Below, in pieces: positions 32,150-41,168 of a DNA stretch of 58,222 nucleotides. The notes beneath the pieces are model-generated. The model did not search any database and was not told where the DNA came from. It saw nothing but the letters and a program-made list of their open reading frames with translations. Positions within the stretch are counted from its first letter, which is position 1. Every line of letters begins with the position of its first letter. Source of the stretch: Enterococcus sp. DIV0212c (GTDB lineage Bacteria > Bacillota > Bacilli > Lactobacillales > Enterococcaceae); NCBI RefSeq assembly GCF_017377505.1, contig NZ_JAFREN010000031.1, forward strand, positions 1 to 58,222, read 5' to 3'. Both the position numbers and the translations under genes were made by a program.

Positions 32150-33007
32150 TCAATTTTTCCGAATCAACTGATCAAAGATAAATGCTCCAACTCCGCCATC
32201 TTTACATTCACTGACGATATAATCACACTTTTCCTTTACACTTTCTTTGGCATTACCAACAGCTACAGCAACATCCACCACTTCAAGCATTGCGATATCA
32301 TTTTCGCCATCACCGATTCCAAAGCTTTGTGCATCAGGAAATTTCTTCATAAACTCCTGAATAGCTTCCCCTTTACTGCTCATTGGATTCACCATTTCCA
32401 TACATTGGATAAACGATGAAAAAACGTACATTGATTCACTCGTCAATAATTCACGCAGTACTTCATGTTCTTGATCATTTGCTTCCATCAGCTCTATTTT
32501 TACAATTTTTATCTCTGGATGTGCTCTCAAATAATTGATTGGGTCTTCAACTTGTTGGCATTCTTCTTTGAAATACTGTTCTTTAAAGTCCATAATTTTT
32601 TTGCCCGTTTCGCCAAGCGGCTTCATTTTTTCCCGTAATGCTAAGAGTTGTTTTTCATAATTTTCAACTGGCTTCAGAATAACGCCATTACTGGTATGAA
32701 TATGATAAAAAATAGCCCGTTCTTCTAAAATATCAATTGCTTTTTGACACTCTTCAATGGACAAATCATGTTGATAAATCGGTTCTTCTCCAATCAATTT
32801 ATAGCCTGCACCATTACTAAAAATAACATCACAATCACTTTTCAGTGTATCCATTAATTCAGTCAATTGTCCGTAGCCTCTTCCGCTGATAAAAACAAAG
32901 TGGTCACCTTGTTCTTGTAGTGCATAAATAGCCCCATAGTTAATTTCTGGTACGTCCACACCTATATCTTGAAATGTTCCATCTATATCACAAAATACTA
33001 TATTCAT
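32150..33007 (-). CDS. Cof-type HAD-IIB phosphatase
   Basis: 285-residue HAD-superfamily phosphatase. The nucleophile motif is VFCDIDGTFQD (about D6, D8), motif II is FISGRG, and motif IV is GIGDGENDIAMLEVVDVAVAVGNA. The cap between motifs II and III is the Cof type, acting on sugar phosphates, flavin or pyridoxal phosphates. The frame reaches upstream, but the ATG at 33007 with GGAGAAAAG gives the family start. Substrate not predictable. Confidence 0.93.
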   Translation of the reverse strand: MNIVFCDIDGTFQDIGVDVPEINYGAIYALQEQGDHFVFISGRGYGQLTELMDTLKSDCDVIFSNGAGYKLIGEEPIYQHDLSIEECQKAIDILEERAIFYHIHTSNGVILKPVENYEKQLLALREKMKPLGETGKKIMDFKEQYFKEECQQVEDPINYLRAHPEIKIVKIELMEANDQEHEVLRELLTSESMYVFSSFIQCMEMVNPMSSKGEAIQEFMKKFPDAQSFGIGDGENDIAMLEVVDVAVAVGNAKESVKEKCDYIVSECKDGGVGAFIFDQLIRKN

Positions 33008-33107
33008 TCGCTTTTCTCCTTTTATTTTTGCTTTAAATAAGTATATCACAGGAAGGTCGTACAAAAAGAGCGCTTTTAGATTTTTTAATTAAATGAGGTT
33101 CCTTATG

Positions 33108-33116
33108 TGTTAAAAT
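33108..33116 (+). promoter_or_regulatory. Extended -10 promoter of traX-like gene
   Basis: TGTTAAAAT; its position argues against the ATG at 33115 as start codon. Confidence 0.45.
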
Positions 33117-33153
33117 GATTTATCAAAACAATCAACATAAACGGGGGCTTTTA

Positions 33154-33906
33154 TTGGATACAAAACAATTTTTTTCAGGCAGTCAATTAAAATGGATTGC
33201 GATCATTACCATGACTCTGGATCATACAGCAAAAATTATTTCCTTTCAGTTACCTACAACGATGTCGGTTCCTTTTGGGAATGAACAACATACTTTGTTG
33301 GAATCCATTCAATCAGTATTTCCATTCTTTATTTTAATTGGTAGGTTGGCCTTTCCAATCTTTTGCTTTTTGCTTGTAGAAGGCTTGATTCATACATCTA
33401 ATACCAAAAAATATCTTGGTCGTCTATTTCTGTTTGCATTAGTTTCCGAGGTTCCTTACGATTTAGCGTTTTCACATCAATTCATTGATTTAGAAAGCCA
33501 AAATGTTTTCTTTACACTGGTGATTGGTTTATTGGTCATTATTGGATTGAAAAATTTAACTAGTTACTCAATAAAAAATGGTCTTCTCTTTCTTGGAATC
33601 GTTGGAGTTGGGATCTTTTTTGCTGAGTGGATGAATACGGATTATGGTGGTTGGATTGGTGTTCTTTTAATCGTTATTTTGTATCTATTTAGAGATTTCC
33701 CTCTATTGAAATGCTTTTTAGGAGCATTGATTCTTTTACAAAATAGCCTTTTCGGTCTTTTGGCTTTCATACCGATTTATTTTTATAATGGTCAACGCGG
33801 GAAACAGTGGAAGTATTTTTTCTATTGGTTTTATCCTGTACATTTGTTGATTTTGTTTGGTATTCAGCAGTTTTTGATTGCGCCTATTTTAAATAATCTT
33901 TATTAA
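33154..33906 (+). CDS. TraX-family membrane protein
   Basis: 250-residue polytopic membrane protein (PF05857). Motifs are SGSQLKWIAIITMTLDHTAKI, RLAFPIFCFLLVEGLIHT and RLFLFALVSEVPYDLAF. The family is named after the F-plasmid pilin N-acetylase, but most chromosomal members are of unknown function. An ATG at 33115 is in frame, yet it overlaps an extended -10 (TGTTAAAAT) and lacks an SD; the TTG at 33154 follows GGGGG at six bases and is preferred. Ends before a strong terminator. Confidence 0.82.
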   Translation: MDTKQFFSGSQLKWIAIITMTLDHTAKIISFQLPTTMSVPFGNEQHTLLESIQSVFPFFILIGRLAFPIFCFLLVEGLIHTSNTKKYLGRLFLFALVSEVPYDLAFSHQFIDLESQNVFFTLVIGLLVIIGLKNLTSYSIKNGLLFLGIVGVGIFFAEWMNTDYGGWIGVLLIVILYLFRDFPLLKCFLGALILLQNSLFGLLAFIPIYFYNGQRGKQWKYFFYWFYPVHLLILFGIQQFLIAPILNNLY

Positions 33907-33907
33907 T

Positions 33908-33953
33908 AATAAGACGCAGGAGAAAGTGTATGAACGTTCTCCTGCGTCTTATT
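33908..33953. terminator. Bidirectional terminator
   Basis: A 17-bp perfect stem (33908-33924 with 33937-33953) between the convergent traX-like and protease genes. Confidence 0.92.
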
Positions 33954-33973
33954 TTGATTGCCTCATTCCATCT

Positions 33974-36900
33974 TTACTGGCAATCCTCTTTTATCTTTCC
34001 TCTAAAGTAATACCCACTTACCATAATAATGATAAAGATTCCTATCATGATTGGTGCATTATTTTTATTGGCTCCTGTTTTAGGAAGTGTATTTTGTTGT
34101 TTTTTTGCTTGATAGCTTTTTGAATCAGACTTTAATGAATTGTTTGCTGGACGTTGCGTTATTGGTTGCTCAGCATCTGGTTGACTAGCCTCCGAGCTAT
34201 CTTTTTGTTGAGACTGTTCTTTGTCAGATTGTTCTGTGCTAGTAGAATTTTCAGTTGCTGGTTTATCAGGTTTTACCTCTTCAATTGGTGTCTTGGGCTT
34301 ATCCTGTTCGGCAAACTTTATCACTGTTTTGACAATCTCACTTTCGTTGCCAGCATCATCATAACTTTGAGCCCAAACTTCAGTTGCTGTTTTTTGTTCA
34401 AATGGAGCACTATAAACTTGATAGGTTTTTCCCTTATCTAAGCTATAACGAAGATGAGTATAGCTCTCTTGTTCTTTTGTCAGCTCTTTTTCGTACGTAA
34501 TAGCTACTTGAACAGGCGGAGTAAAACTTAGCGTTCGATTTTTTGAGGTAACATTAATAATCGGTTTTGCAGCAACCTCATTTTGAATGTTGGTGACTTC
34601 ATAAGTTGTTACGTCTGACTTATTGCCATAACGATCTACAGCATTGAAATATACTTTTTGATTAGCTACAACAGATATTTCATCCGCATAAAGTTCATAT
34701 TGCTCACCATCAAAACTGTAAAAAATCGTTGCTTGATCCTCAGCCGAAGCTTTTAACGTAACAGCTTGATTTGTTAAAGCTGTGGTATTCGCTGTGACAG
34801 TTGGTGCTTTTGGTGTTTCATTTTTATAAAAGACTGTAATGTTTTTGCTTGTTGTATTTCCTGTACTGTCGGTTAGTCCAACTTGTAAATGATTCTCTCC
34901 ATCAGTTACTGGAACTTCATAGTCGAATGCAGCAGCAGGTTTTCCTTCAAAGAATTTTTCATCAAAAATGTCATAGTTAATATCAGTATGAATATTTTCA
35001 TTATTGACAAATAGTTTATAACCAGAAAAATTATCTGAAATTAATCCTTTTAAATGGAATGGATTTTCATTGGTATAAACAGAATAACTGCCATTGTCAT
35101 CAACGTTGAGATGTTCCATTTGTAGTGTTGGTAAAACAGTATCGACAATTACATAATATCCTTCATTGACGAGTGGTTTCCCGTTATTTTCTTGATTTGA
35201 TTGGATGTAAAAAGCCAAGCTATGTTTCCCTTGTTTTAGTTTAATAGGGAAACTAAAGGTCAACGTCGTCGGATCATAAGAGACTTCTTGTTTATTGATG
35301 GTGAATTGATCGACTTTTTCACGTAAGCGCCCTTTGATTGTATAGGTTCCAGTAGTTGAATCATAATCTGGATTCCCCACACCAACTGAAGTGATCCCGC
35401 TCACATTAATATTTTCTAGTGCAAGAATATCAGTTTGTTGATAGCCAGTCGTTGTAAGGATTCTTTTTTGCACTGTTTGGTTGCCATGTTCGTCAGTCGC
35501 ACGAATTGAAATCAAATTTTGACCATGAACTAATTGCAGCGCTGTTTGAAATTGTCCGTCACTTTGAATTAAAGAAGTTAAATCGACTTTTTCACTGCTG
35601 CTTGCTTGTTCTAGTTCTAATTTTTTTGTCGATGCACCTGTGGTTCCAGTTAGCGTATAAGTCATTTGATCTGTTGTACTATTTTCTTGACTTGGATTGA
35701 GAATAGACAACTCAGGCTTTTTACTATAAACCTTGACTGGAACTTCTTTAATAATAGATTTCCCCTCAGAATCATTAGAAAAAATGATTGTTTTAGTTTC
35801 GTTTGTTAAAGGAACTGCCACTGTAAATAACTGCTCATTGGTTGTCGCTTTCATACCGTTGACAAATAATTCTTGTGGGTAGGAACCGTTAATCGTCAGT
35901 GTTTGATCCTCGGTAGAAAAATGAGTCGTGTTGCTTGTAATCACTTGATCATCGGTTAAATTAAAAAGAACTAAACCAGCTTTTGTACCATATTGAATAT
36001 ACTGATTTTGGTACCCATAATTTCCTGCGTGATCAGTGATTAAAACTTCTACTTGATTCTGACCAGCACTTGGTTTTTGCGAATCCCTCAAAGGTATTGA
36101 AACAGCCTCTGCTTTTTGATTGCTCAAGTCATAGGTTTCAATTTTTCCATTAACAGAAACGATGACTGATCTTAAGTCTACACCACTTAATTGATCTGTC
36201 AGCTTCATATTTAAGGTAGCAGTTAAAGAATTGTCGTCAAAAGTAATCTGTTCAATTGTCGGCGCAACGGTATCAACTTTGATAGGTAAATACATTTCTT
36301 GTGGTTTCGCATCAGCAATATCTGCTTTAGCAACCACTTTCAATTGATACTGACCATCTGAAACGATTTCATTTTTCCCTGTTTTCAGGTTATAGATCGT
36401 GCCATCCCAATTAGCTGTTGTCACCGTATGGCTTGAAAAACGACCTGCTCTAGAATTAAAGGTATCCTTACGAATTTGTTTTTCTTCTGCTAAACGACGA
36501 ATCACTTTTTTATTTTCATCAACAATTTCATAAGTGACATTTTTCGCATTTCGTAAAAAATTCAAGGTCGGTTTCGCTTCATCTTTACGGTTATCCTGAT
36601 TAGGTGAAATAGCGACTAACTCAGGATCAATCGTGTTATCTTTCAAACCTAAGAATGTATTATTGTTATCCGTAAAGAATCCAGCTCCTTGAATCGATGC
36701 AGCATCATAAATCGGCGCATCAATGACTGGTGCTAGACTATAATCTCCATAAAAACCAACAAATGGCATCGTTAAATCAGGTTCCTTGTCACTAGTAAAT
36801 CCGATATATCCTTCGACAAATTGCTGTTTTGAAAATGAATCTGGTAATTCTAATTGAAGCTGAACTGTTTTGGTTTCACTAGGCTGTATTGTTACTTTGT

Positions 36901-39235
36901 CTTGATTTGCTGTGATTTTGGCATCTTTGATTTTTGTTTCATAAACCTCAGCTGTAGTTGTTTGAGCCTCTGTATACACACCGCCAAAATCAGTAAATTG
37001 GTATGTCAGAGCTTCTTTACCATTATTTTGTAATTTAACCGAAATCGTCGTACTCTTGCCAATTTGTTTTAAAGCTAAGGCACCATCACCATCGGTTGAA
37101 TCGGTCAGACTTGTCGTATTTTCGATTGCTTTGTCCACTTTGATTTGCCCTGCACCTTGTCTACGTGGAGAAATGATTACATCATCATGATTTTTATCTA
37201 ACATTGGCAATGCCGTATTCATCACCGATAATTTAGCAAAACGAGTTAAATCAGTTCCTGTAAGAGACGTTTTTTCCTTCTTCAACGCTTGGTAAACAAG
37301 AGCTTGAGATCCTGCAACAAAAGGAGCAGACATTGACGTGCCACTTTTAGTTTGGTAGCTATTATCATTAACGGTTGAATAAATATTGCCGCCAGGAGCT
37401 GAAATTTCTGGTTTAAATTCTAGGTCTGGTGTTAGCCCCCATGAAGAAAAATCTGACATTTTCCCTTGTTTCGGATTGGCAAATTGATAGCTGTTTATGT
37501 CAAAACTAAATTGCTGGTTCTTCGTTTCTTTCGCTAATTTTACCAATGCATCGCCATCTTCTTTTGTTAAGCTTAATGTTAAATAGTTAGAATCATCAAG
37601 TTGCATATTGATGGGCGGACTATTTGGTGTATTGTTATAAATCAACGCTGCACTTGCGCCATGTTCCTTAGCAATTCGTTGTTTATCTGAAAAAGTGATT
37701 GTACCACGTTGAATCAATACGACTTTTCCTTTAACCTCTTTATTTTGATAGTCACTATCTGCTCCAATGCCAACATCAATCACATCTGTCGGCTGGTTTA
37801 ACAAATGAGTATTCGCGGTTGTTGCATTTGAAAAAACAATAGCACCAGATGGAGAGGTAGATGTTTCCATTTTATGAATATGCTTAGTGCCATCAGTATC
37901 AACTAACTGAACTAGTAAGCCTTCGCTTGTAATATACGTATTTTCAGCTGAAGCAACCGTCAAAGCTTCTGTAGTAATTCCTGGTGAACCTAGTGTTCCT
38001 GTATCTAGAGTTCCTAATTTATTCTGTGGATCAACACTCGTATTGTCCGTTGTACTAAGGCTACTATTTCCAGCAGAAATCACAGATAGCACACCCGCTT
38101 CAGCCGCTTGTTTAATCACTAATTGTTCTGGTGAATCAGGATCTACCGTGCCTGAAACCGAACCTAAACTCATGTTTAAGACATCCGCTCCAAGTTTTAC
38201 CGAATCTTCAATCGCGGCAATCACGTCATCATCTAGAGCAGTTGCAACACGCGTATTATTTGGAAAAACCTTCATCGCCAGCAACTGTGCTTCTGGTGCA
38301 ACACCTAACACAGCTTTTGCAGGATCATCGCCAATACCATTAGCTGCAACAATTCCGGCCACATGCATCCCGTGCATGCTCGTTCCTGGATTAGTATCAA
38401 CAATATCTTCATTGTTGTCGGCATAGTTGTGACCATAGGGAATTTTTCTTGTAAAGGCTTGACCATAGCCAATATTTTTAGCTCCCTGCTCACCTACTTG
38501 AAGTGAAATTTTTTCTTTTGTGTTATCTGATAAACGTAGGTCTTTGTGCGTCGGATCAACGCCTGAATCAATGATGGAAACTACCATTCCTTCTCCTTTT
38601 AATTGATGATTTTGCCAAACCTGCTGCACATTAGCTAATTGATTTGCATCAATAGAAGTTGGATAGTAGACTTTTGCTGCAGAAACAGACTCAACGCCAC
38701 TGAAGGATTTGATTGTTTCAACATCTTTGTACTTAGCCTCAATTGAAAAACCGTTGATTAAGTACCCAAATGCACGATTACTTTTATTCCCAGTTAGTGT
38801 TTCAATTTTCTTTTTGATTGTAGCCTGACTCTCGACAACAGAATCAGTCGCCTGTTCAATTGACTGAATAGATGCTCTAGTGCCTGTTGGAGCAGCTAAT
38901 TTTTCAACAGCGGCGTCTTTTTTTAATTGGACAATTAAACGAATTTCCTGATTATCATCAAAAGCGTTTTCATTAAACTGAGTTATGTCAAACCCACGAC
39001 TAGCCAATTGAGCTTTTACATTTTCTTCAAAGGCTTTTTTGCTCCGTTCATTTATCGATGATTCGTTCTTTTGATGCGCTTCTAACAACTTTTGATAATT
39101 TGTATCTTGTGGCAAGGCTGCTTTTTCTCCCCACGCAATTGTTGAAAAAGTGCTCAAGCCAGTAGAAAGCAATAAAACTGAAAGTAAAAATATGCTGTTT
39201 CTTTTACGTTTTCTTGTATACCCAAACTTCTCCAT
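33974..39235 (-). CDS. Wall-anchored subtilisin-like (S8) protease
   Basis: Secreted protease of 1753 residues, lactocepin/C5a-peptidase type. Signal peptide about 1-36; inhibitor-like propeptide about 85-190; catalytic Asp in IIDSGVDPTH (D223), His in MHGMHVAGIVA (H288) and Ser in SGTSMSAP (S634). A PA domain is inserted before the Ser. Then follow an Fn3-like domain (from about 715) and many Ig-like modules, a Pro/Glu/Ser-rich wall spacer and the sorting signal LPKTG, helix, and basic tail. The catalytic triad is intact. It may release peptides or act on host proteins; the substrate is unknown. Confidence 0.94.
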   Translation of the reverse strand: MEKFGYTRKRKRNSIFLLSVLLLSTGLSTFSTIAWGEKAALPQDTNYQKLLEAHQKNESSINERSKKAFEENVKAQLASRGFDITQFNENAFDDNQEIRLIVQLKKDAAVEKLAAPTGTRASIQSIEQATDSVVESQATIKKKIETLTGNKSNRAFGYLINGFSIEAKYKDVETIKSFSGVESVSAAKVYYPTSIDANQLANVQQVWQNHQLKGEGMVVSIIDSGVDPTHKDLRLSDNTKEKISLQVGEQGAKNIGYGQAFTRKIPYGHNYADNNEDIVDTNPGTSMHGMHVAGIVAANGIGDDPAKAVLGVAPEAQLLAMKVFPNNTRVATALDDDVIAAIEDSVKLGADVLNMSLGSVSGTVDPDSPEQLVIKQAAEAGVLSVISAGNSSLSTTDNTSVDPQNKLGTLDTGTLGSPGITTEALTVASAENTYITSEGLLVQLVDTDGTKHIHKMETSTSPSGAIVFSNATTANTHLLNQPTDVIDVGIGADSDYQNKEVKGKVVLIQRGTITFSDKQRIAKEHGASAALIYNNTPNSPPINMQLDDSNYLTLSLTKEDGDALVKLAKETKNQQFSFDINSYQFANPKQGKMSDFSSWGLTPDLEFKPEISAPGGNIYSTVNDNSYQTKSGTSMSAPFVAGSQALVYQALKKEKTSLTGTDLTRFAKLSVMNTALPMLDKNHDDVIISPRRQGAGQIKVDKAIENTTSLTDSTDGDGALALKQIGKSTTISVKLQNNGKEALTYQFTDFGGVYTEAQTTTAEVYETKIKDAKITANQDKVTIQPSETKTVQLQLELPDSFSKQQFVEGYIGFTSDKEPDLTMPFVGFYGDYSLAPVIDAPIYDAASIQGAGFFTDNNNTFLGLKDNTIDPELVAISPNQDNRKDEAKPTLNFLRNAKNVTYEIVDENKKVIRRLAEEKQIRKDTFNSRAGRFSSHTVTTANWDGTIYNLKTGKNEIVSDGQYQLKVVAKADIADAKPQEMYLPIKVDTVAPTIEQITFDDNSLTATLNMKLTDQLSGVDLRSVIVSVNGKIETYDLSNQKAEAVSIPLRDSQKPSAGQNQVEVLITDHAGNYGYQNQYIQYGTKAGLVLFNLTDDQVITSNTTHFSTEDQTLTINGSYPQELFVNGMKATTNEQLFTVAVPLTNETKTIIFSNDSEGKSIIKEVPVKVYSKKPELSILNPSQENSTTDQMTYTLTGTTGASTKKLELEQASSSEKVDLTSLIQSDGQFQTALQLVHGQNLISIRATDEHGNQTVQKRILTTTGYQQTDILALENINVSGITSVGVGNPDYDSTTGTYTIKGRLREKVDQFTINKQEVSYDPTTLTFSFPIKLKQGKHSLAFYIQSNQENNGKPLVNEGYYVIVDTVLPTLQMEHLNVDDNGSYSVYTNENPFHLKGLISDNFSGYKLFVNNENIHTDINYDIFDEKFFEGKPAAAFDYEVPVTDGENHLQVGLTDSTGNTTSKNITVFYKNETPKAPTVTANTTALTNQAVTLKASAEDQATIFYSFDGEQYELYADEISVVANQKVYFNAVDRYGNKSDVTTYEVTNIQNEVAAKPIINVTSKNRTLSFTPPVQVAITYEKELTKEQESYTHLRYSLDKGKTYQVYSAPFEQKTATEVWAQSYDDAGNESEIVKTVIKFAEQDKPKTPIEEVKPDKPATENSTSTEQSDKEQSQQKDSSEASQPDAEQPITQRPANNSLKSDSKSYQAKKQQNTLPKTGANKNNAPIMIGIFIIIMVSGYYFRGKIKEDCQ

Positions 39236-39289
39236 ATTAAAATCCCCCTTATTTAATTTTACAAAAAGTTAAATAAAATAGTTATCATT

Positions 39290-39318
39290 ATTCTAATCTA
39301 ATTTTAATTACATTTCAA
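39290..39318 (-). promoter_or_regulatory. Promoter of the S8 protease gene
   Basis: Minus strand TTGAAA, 17 bp, TAGAAT, about 55 bp before the ATG, which has an AAGGGGGA site. Confidence 0.65.
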
Positions 39319-39366
39319 TCTTTTTTTCAATTTGCCATTTATCGGTCAGAATCCCTACAGTAAAAG

Positions 39367-39396
39367 TTGCTTCATGGTAAAGAATTGAAGTACAAT
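39367..39396 (+). promoter_or_regulatory. Promoter of the GntR-family regulator
   Basis: TTGCTT, 18 bp, TACAAT, about 60 bp before the start codon. Confidence 0.5.
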
Positions 39397-39457
39397 ATTA
39401 GAAAAGAAGCAATGGACTAGATATTTGAAAAGGTTTAGTTAAAAGGAGATCACAACG

Positions 39458-40141
39458 ATGTTGGAAAACAGTCAACAAAATGGTCAGTCATTAGCACAAC
39501 AAGTAGCAAGTAAGATAGAAACCTTAATTAAAGAGCAACGATACAAGGTTGGAGATAAATTACCAAATGAATTTGAACTGGCAACTGAATTAAACGTTGG
39601 AAGAGGAACAATTCGAGAAGCAATCAAGTTATTAGCCGCTCGCAATGTAGTAACAATTCAACGGGGAAAAGGTACGTTTGTATCAGAACATCCTGGTCTA
39701 ACAGAAGACCCACTTGGGCTCGGCTTTATTACGGATAAAAAAAGATTAAGCCATGATTTAATGGATGTCCGTGTGATGATCGAACCTGAAATAGCTAAGT
39801 TAGCGGCGGAACACGCAACTCAAGCCGAGGTCAAAGAAATGGAAGAAATCTGTCTAGAAATTGAAGCCTTAATTCACGATAATAAAAATCATGAAGAAAA
39901 AGATATCCAATTACACTCAGCTATTGCAAAAGCAAGTAAAAATGTAGTCGTCCCTAGTTTGATTCCAATTATTCAAACTGCAATTTCTTTGTTTATCAAT
40001 TTAACGAATCGAAGTTTAAAAGAAGAAACCATTGAAACCCATCGTCAAATTGTAAATGCCATTAAAATCAAAGATGGTGAAGCGGCTAAAAAGGCAATGC
40101 AGCGACATTTAGTCTACAATAAAGAAGAATTAAATATTTAA
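39458..40141 (+). CDS. gntR: FadR-type GntR regulator of gluconate genes
   Basis: 227 residues: winged-helix domain (about 10-75, KLPNEFELATELNVGRGTIREAIKLL) and FCD ligand domain (about 90-215, DVRVMIEPEIAKLAAEHA and THRQIVNAIKIKDGEAA) with metal-ligand-like His residues. ATG with AAAGGAGAT site. It precedes the gnt genes in the same direction but is separated by its own terminator and by a promoter carrying a palindrome that is its likely site. Gluconate or a phosphorylated product is the probable inducer. This is the FadR class, not the LacI-type GntR of E. coli. Confidence 0.9.
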   Translation: MLENSQQNGQSLAQQVASKIETLIKEQRYKVGDKLPNEFELATELNVGRGTIREAIKLLAARNVVTIQRGKGTFVSEHPGLTEDPLGLGFITDKKRLSHDLMDVRVMIEPEIAKLAAEHATQAEVKEMEEICLEIEALIHDNKNHEEKDIQLHSAIAKASKNVVVPSLIPIIQTAISLFINLTNRSLKEETIETHRQIVNAIKIKDGEAAKKAMQRHLVYNKEELNI

Positions 40142-40176
40142 AAAAAGTGTCCATAATACGTGGATACTTTTTTTAT
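40142..40176 (+). terminator. Terminator after gntR
   Basis: AAAAAGTGTCCA pairs (one G-U) with TGGATACTTTTT across a 7-base loop, followed by T. Confidence 0.75.
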
Positions 40177-40178
40177 TG

Positions 40179-40229
40179 TTGACACCTCAATTAGAAAGCG
40201 TTATCATTTATACAGACATACGACGTATG
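40179..40229 (+). promoter_or_regulatory. gnt promoter with cre and palindromic operator
   Basis: TTGACA (40179-40184), 17 bp, TATCAT (40202-40207). AGAAAGCGTTATCA at 40193-40206 matches the cre consensus at 13 of 14 and covers the -10, so CcpA should repress. Just downstream, CATACG-A-CGTATG (40217-40229) is a perfect palindrome suited to the GntR-family protein encoded upstream. Confidence 0.8.
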
Positions 40230-40261
40230 ACGTCTTGAAGAATAAACAAGGAGTGAGCTTT

Positions 40262-41155
40262 ATGAAAATTGGTATTATTGGATTAGGTAAAATGGGATTC
40301 AATTTAGCAGAAAATTGTGTAAGCGCAGGGCATCAAGTAGTTGGTTTTGATTTACAATTACCTGAATTAGATGAACATCAAACAGGAATTACCCTTGTTG
40401 ATCAGCTGACCCAAATGATCGAACAACTCCCCCAACCACGAGTTATTTGGTCGATGGTTCCAAGTGGTGCTCCGACAGAAGCTATTTTTCAAGAAATGAT
40501 GGCCCTACTTGACCCAGAAGATATTTTTATTGATGGTGGCAATTCAAATTATAAAGAATCAGTGATCCGTGGAAAGTTAATGGCGGAAAAGCAGCTTTAT
40601 TTCTTTGATGTTGGAACCTCGGGTGGAATGAAAGGTGCTAGAGAAGGCGGCTGCTTTATGATTGGCGGCAATGAGACTATATTTAAAAAAATCGAACCTC
40701 TTTTCGCAGGAATTGCTGTTAAAGATGGATATTTATATACAGGATCTGTTGGGAGCGGACATTATTTAAAAATGGTTCATAATGGCATCGAGTATGGAAT
40801 GATGCAAGCAATTGGCGAAGGCTTTGATCTTTTAGAACATGCCCCTTACTCATTTGACTATGAAAAAGTAGCTAAAGTTTGGAATAATGGATCGGTCATT
40901 CGTTCATGGTTGATGGAATTGACTCAGTCAGCTTTTGAAAAAGATCAGCATTTGGAAGAAATTCAAGGAATTATGTACTCCTCAGGTGAAGGAAAATGGA
41001 CCGTGGAAGAATCCTTAGAACAACAAGTAGCCACGCCGATCATCACGATGTCTTTAATGATGCGCTATCGTTCCCTATACCCGGATACCTTTAGCGGAAA
41101 AGTTGTAGCGGCATTACGAAATGAATTTGGTGGACATGACGTTAAAAAAAATTAG
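40262..41155 (+). CDS. gnd: 6-phosphogluconate dehydrogenase, decarboxylating (short, YqeC/GntZ type)
   Basis: Oxidises 6-phosphogluconate to ribulose-5-phosphate and CO2. 297 residues, the short bacterial type. Rossmann motif GIIGLGKMGFNLAEN, substrate loop FIDGGNSNYKES, GTSGGMKGAREGG and the catalytic lysine in GHYLKMVHNGIEY. The short class usually prefers NAD+. The frame opens 34 codons earlier inside the promoter; the ATG at 40262 with AAGGAGTG is right. It overlaps the region just before gntK. Confidence 0.92.
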   Translation: MKIGIIGLGKMGFNLAENCVSAGHQVVGFDLQLPELDEHQTGITLVDQLTQMIEQLPQPRVIWSMVPSGAPTEAIFQEMMALLDPEDIFIDGGNSNYKESVIRGKLMAEKQLYFFDVGTSGGMKGAREGGCFMIGGNETIFKKIEPLFAGIAVKDGYLYTGSVGSGHYLKMVHNGIEYGMMQAIGEGFDLLEHAPYSFDYEKVAKVWNNGSVIRSWLMELTQSAFEKDQHLEEIQGIMYSSGEGKWTVEESLEQQVATPIITMSLMMRYRSLYPDTFSGKVVAALRNEFGGHDVKKN

Positions 41156-41168
41156 AGGTGGAGAAACT

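Noticed and set aside
38043..38426. Plus-strand 127-codon frame inside the S8 protease gene
   Set aside because: Antisense shadow of a well-supported coding region, with no ribosome site.
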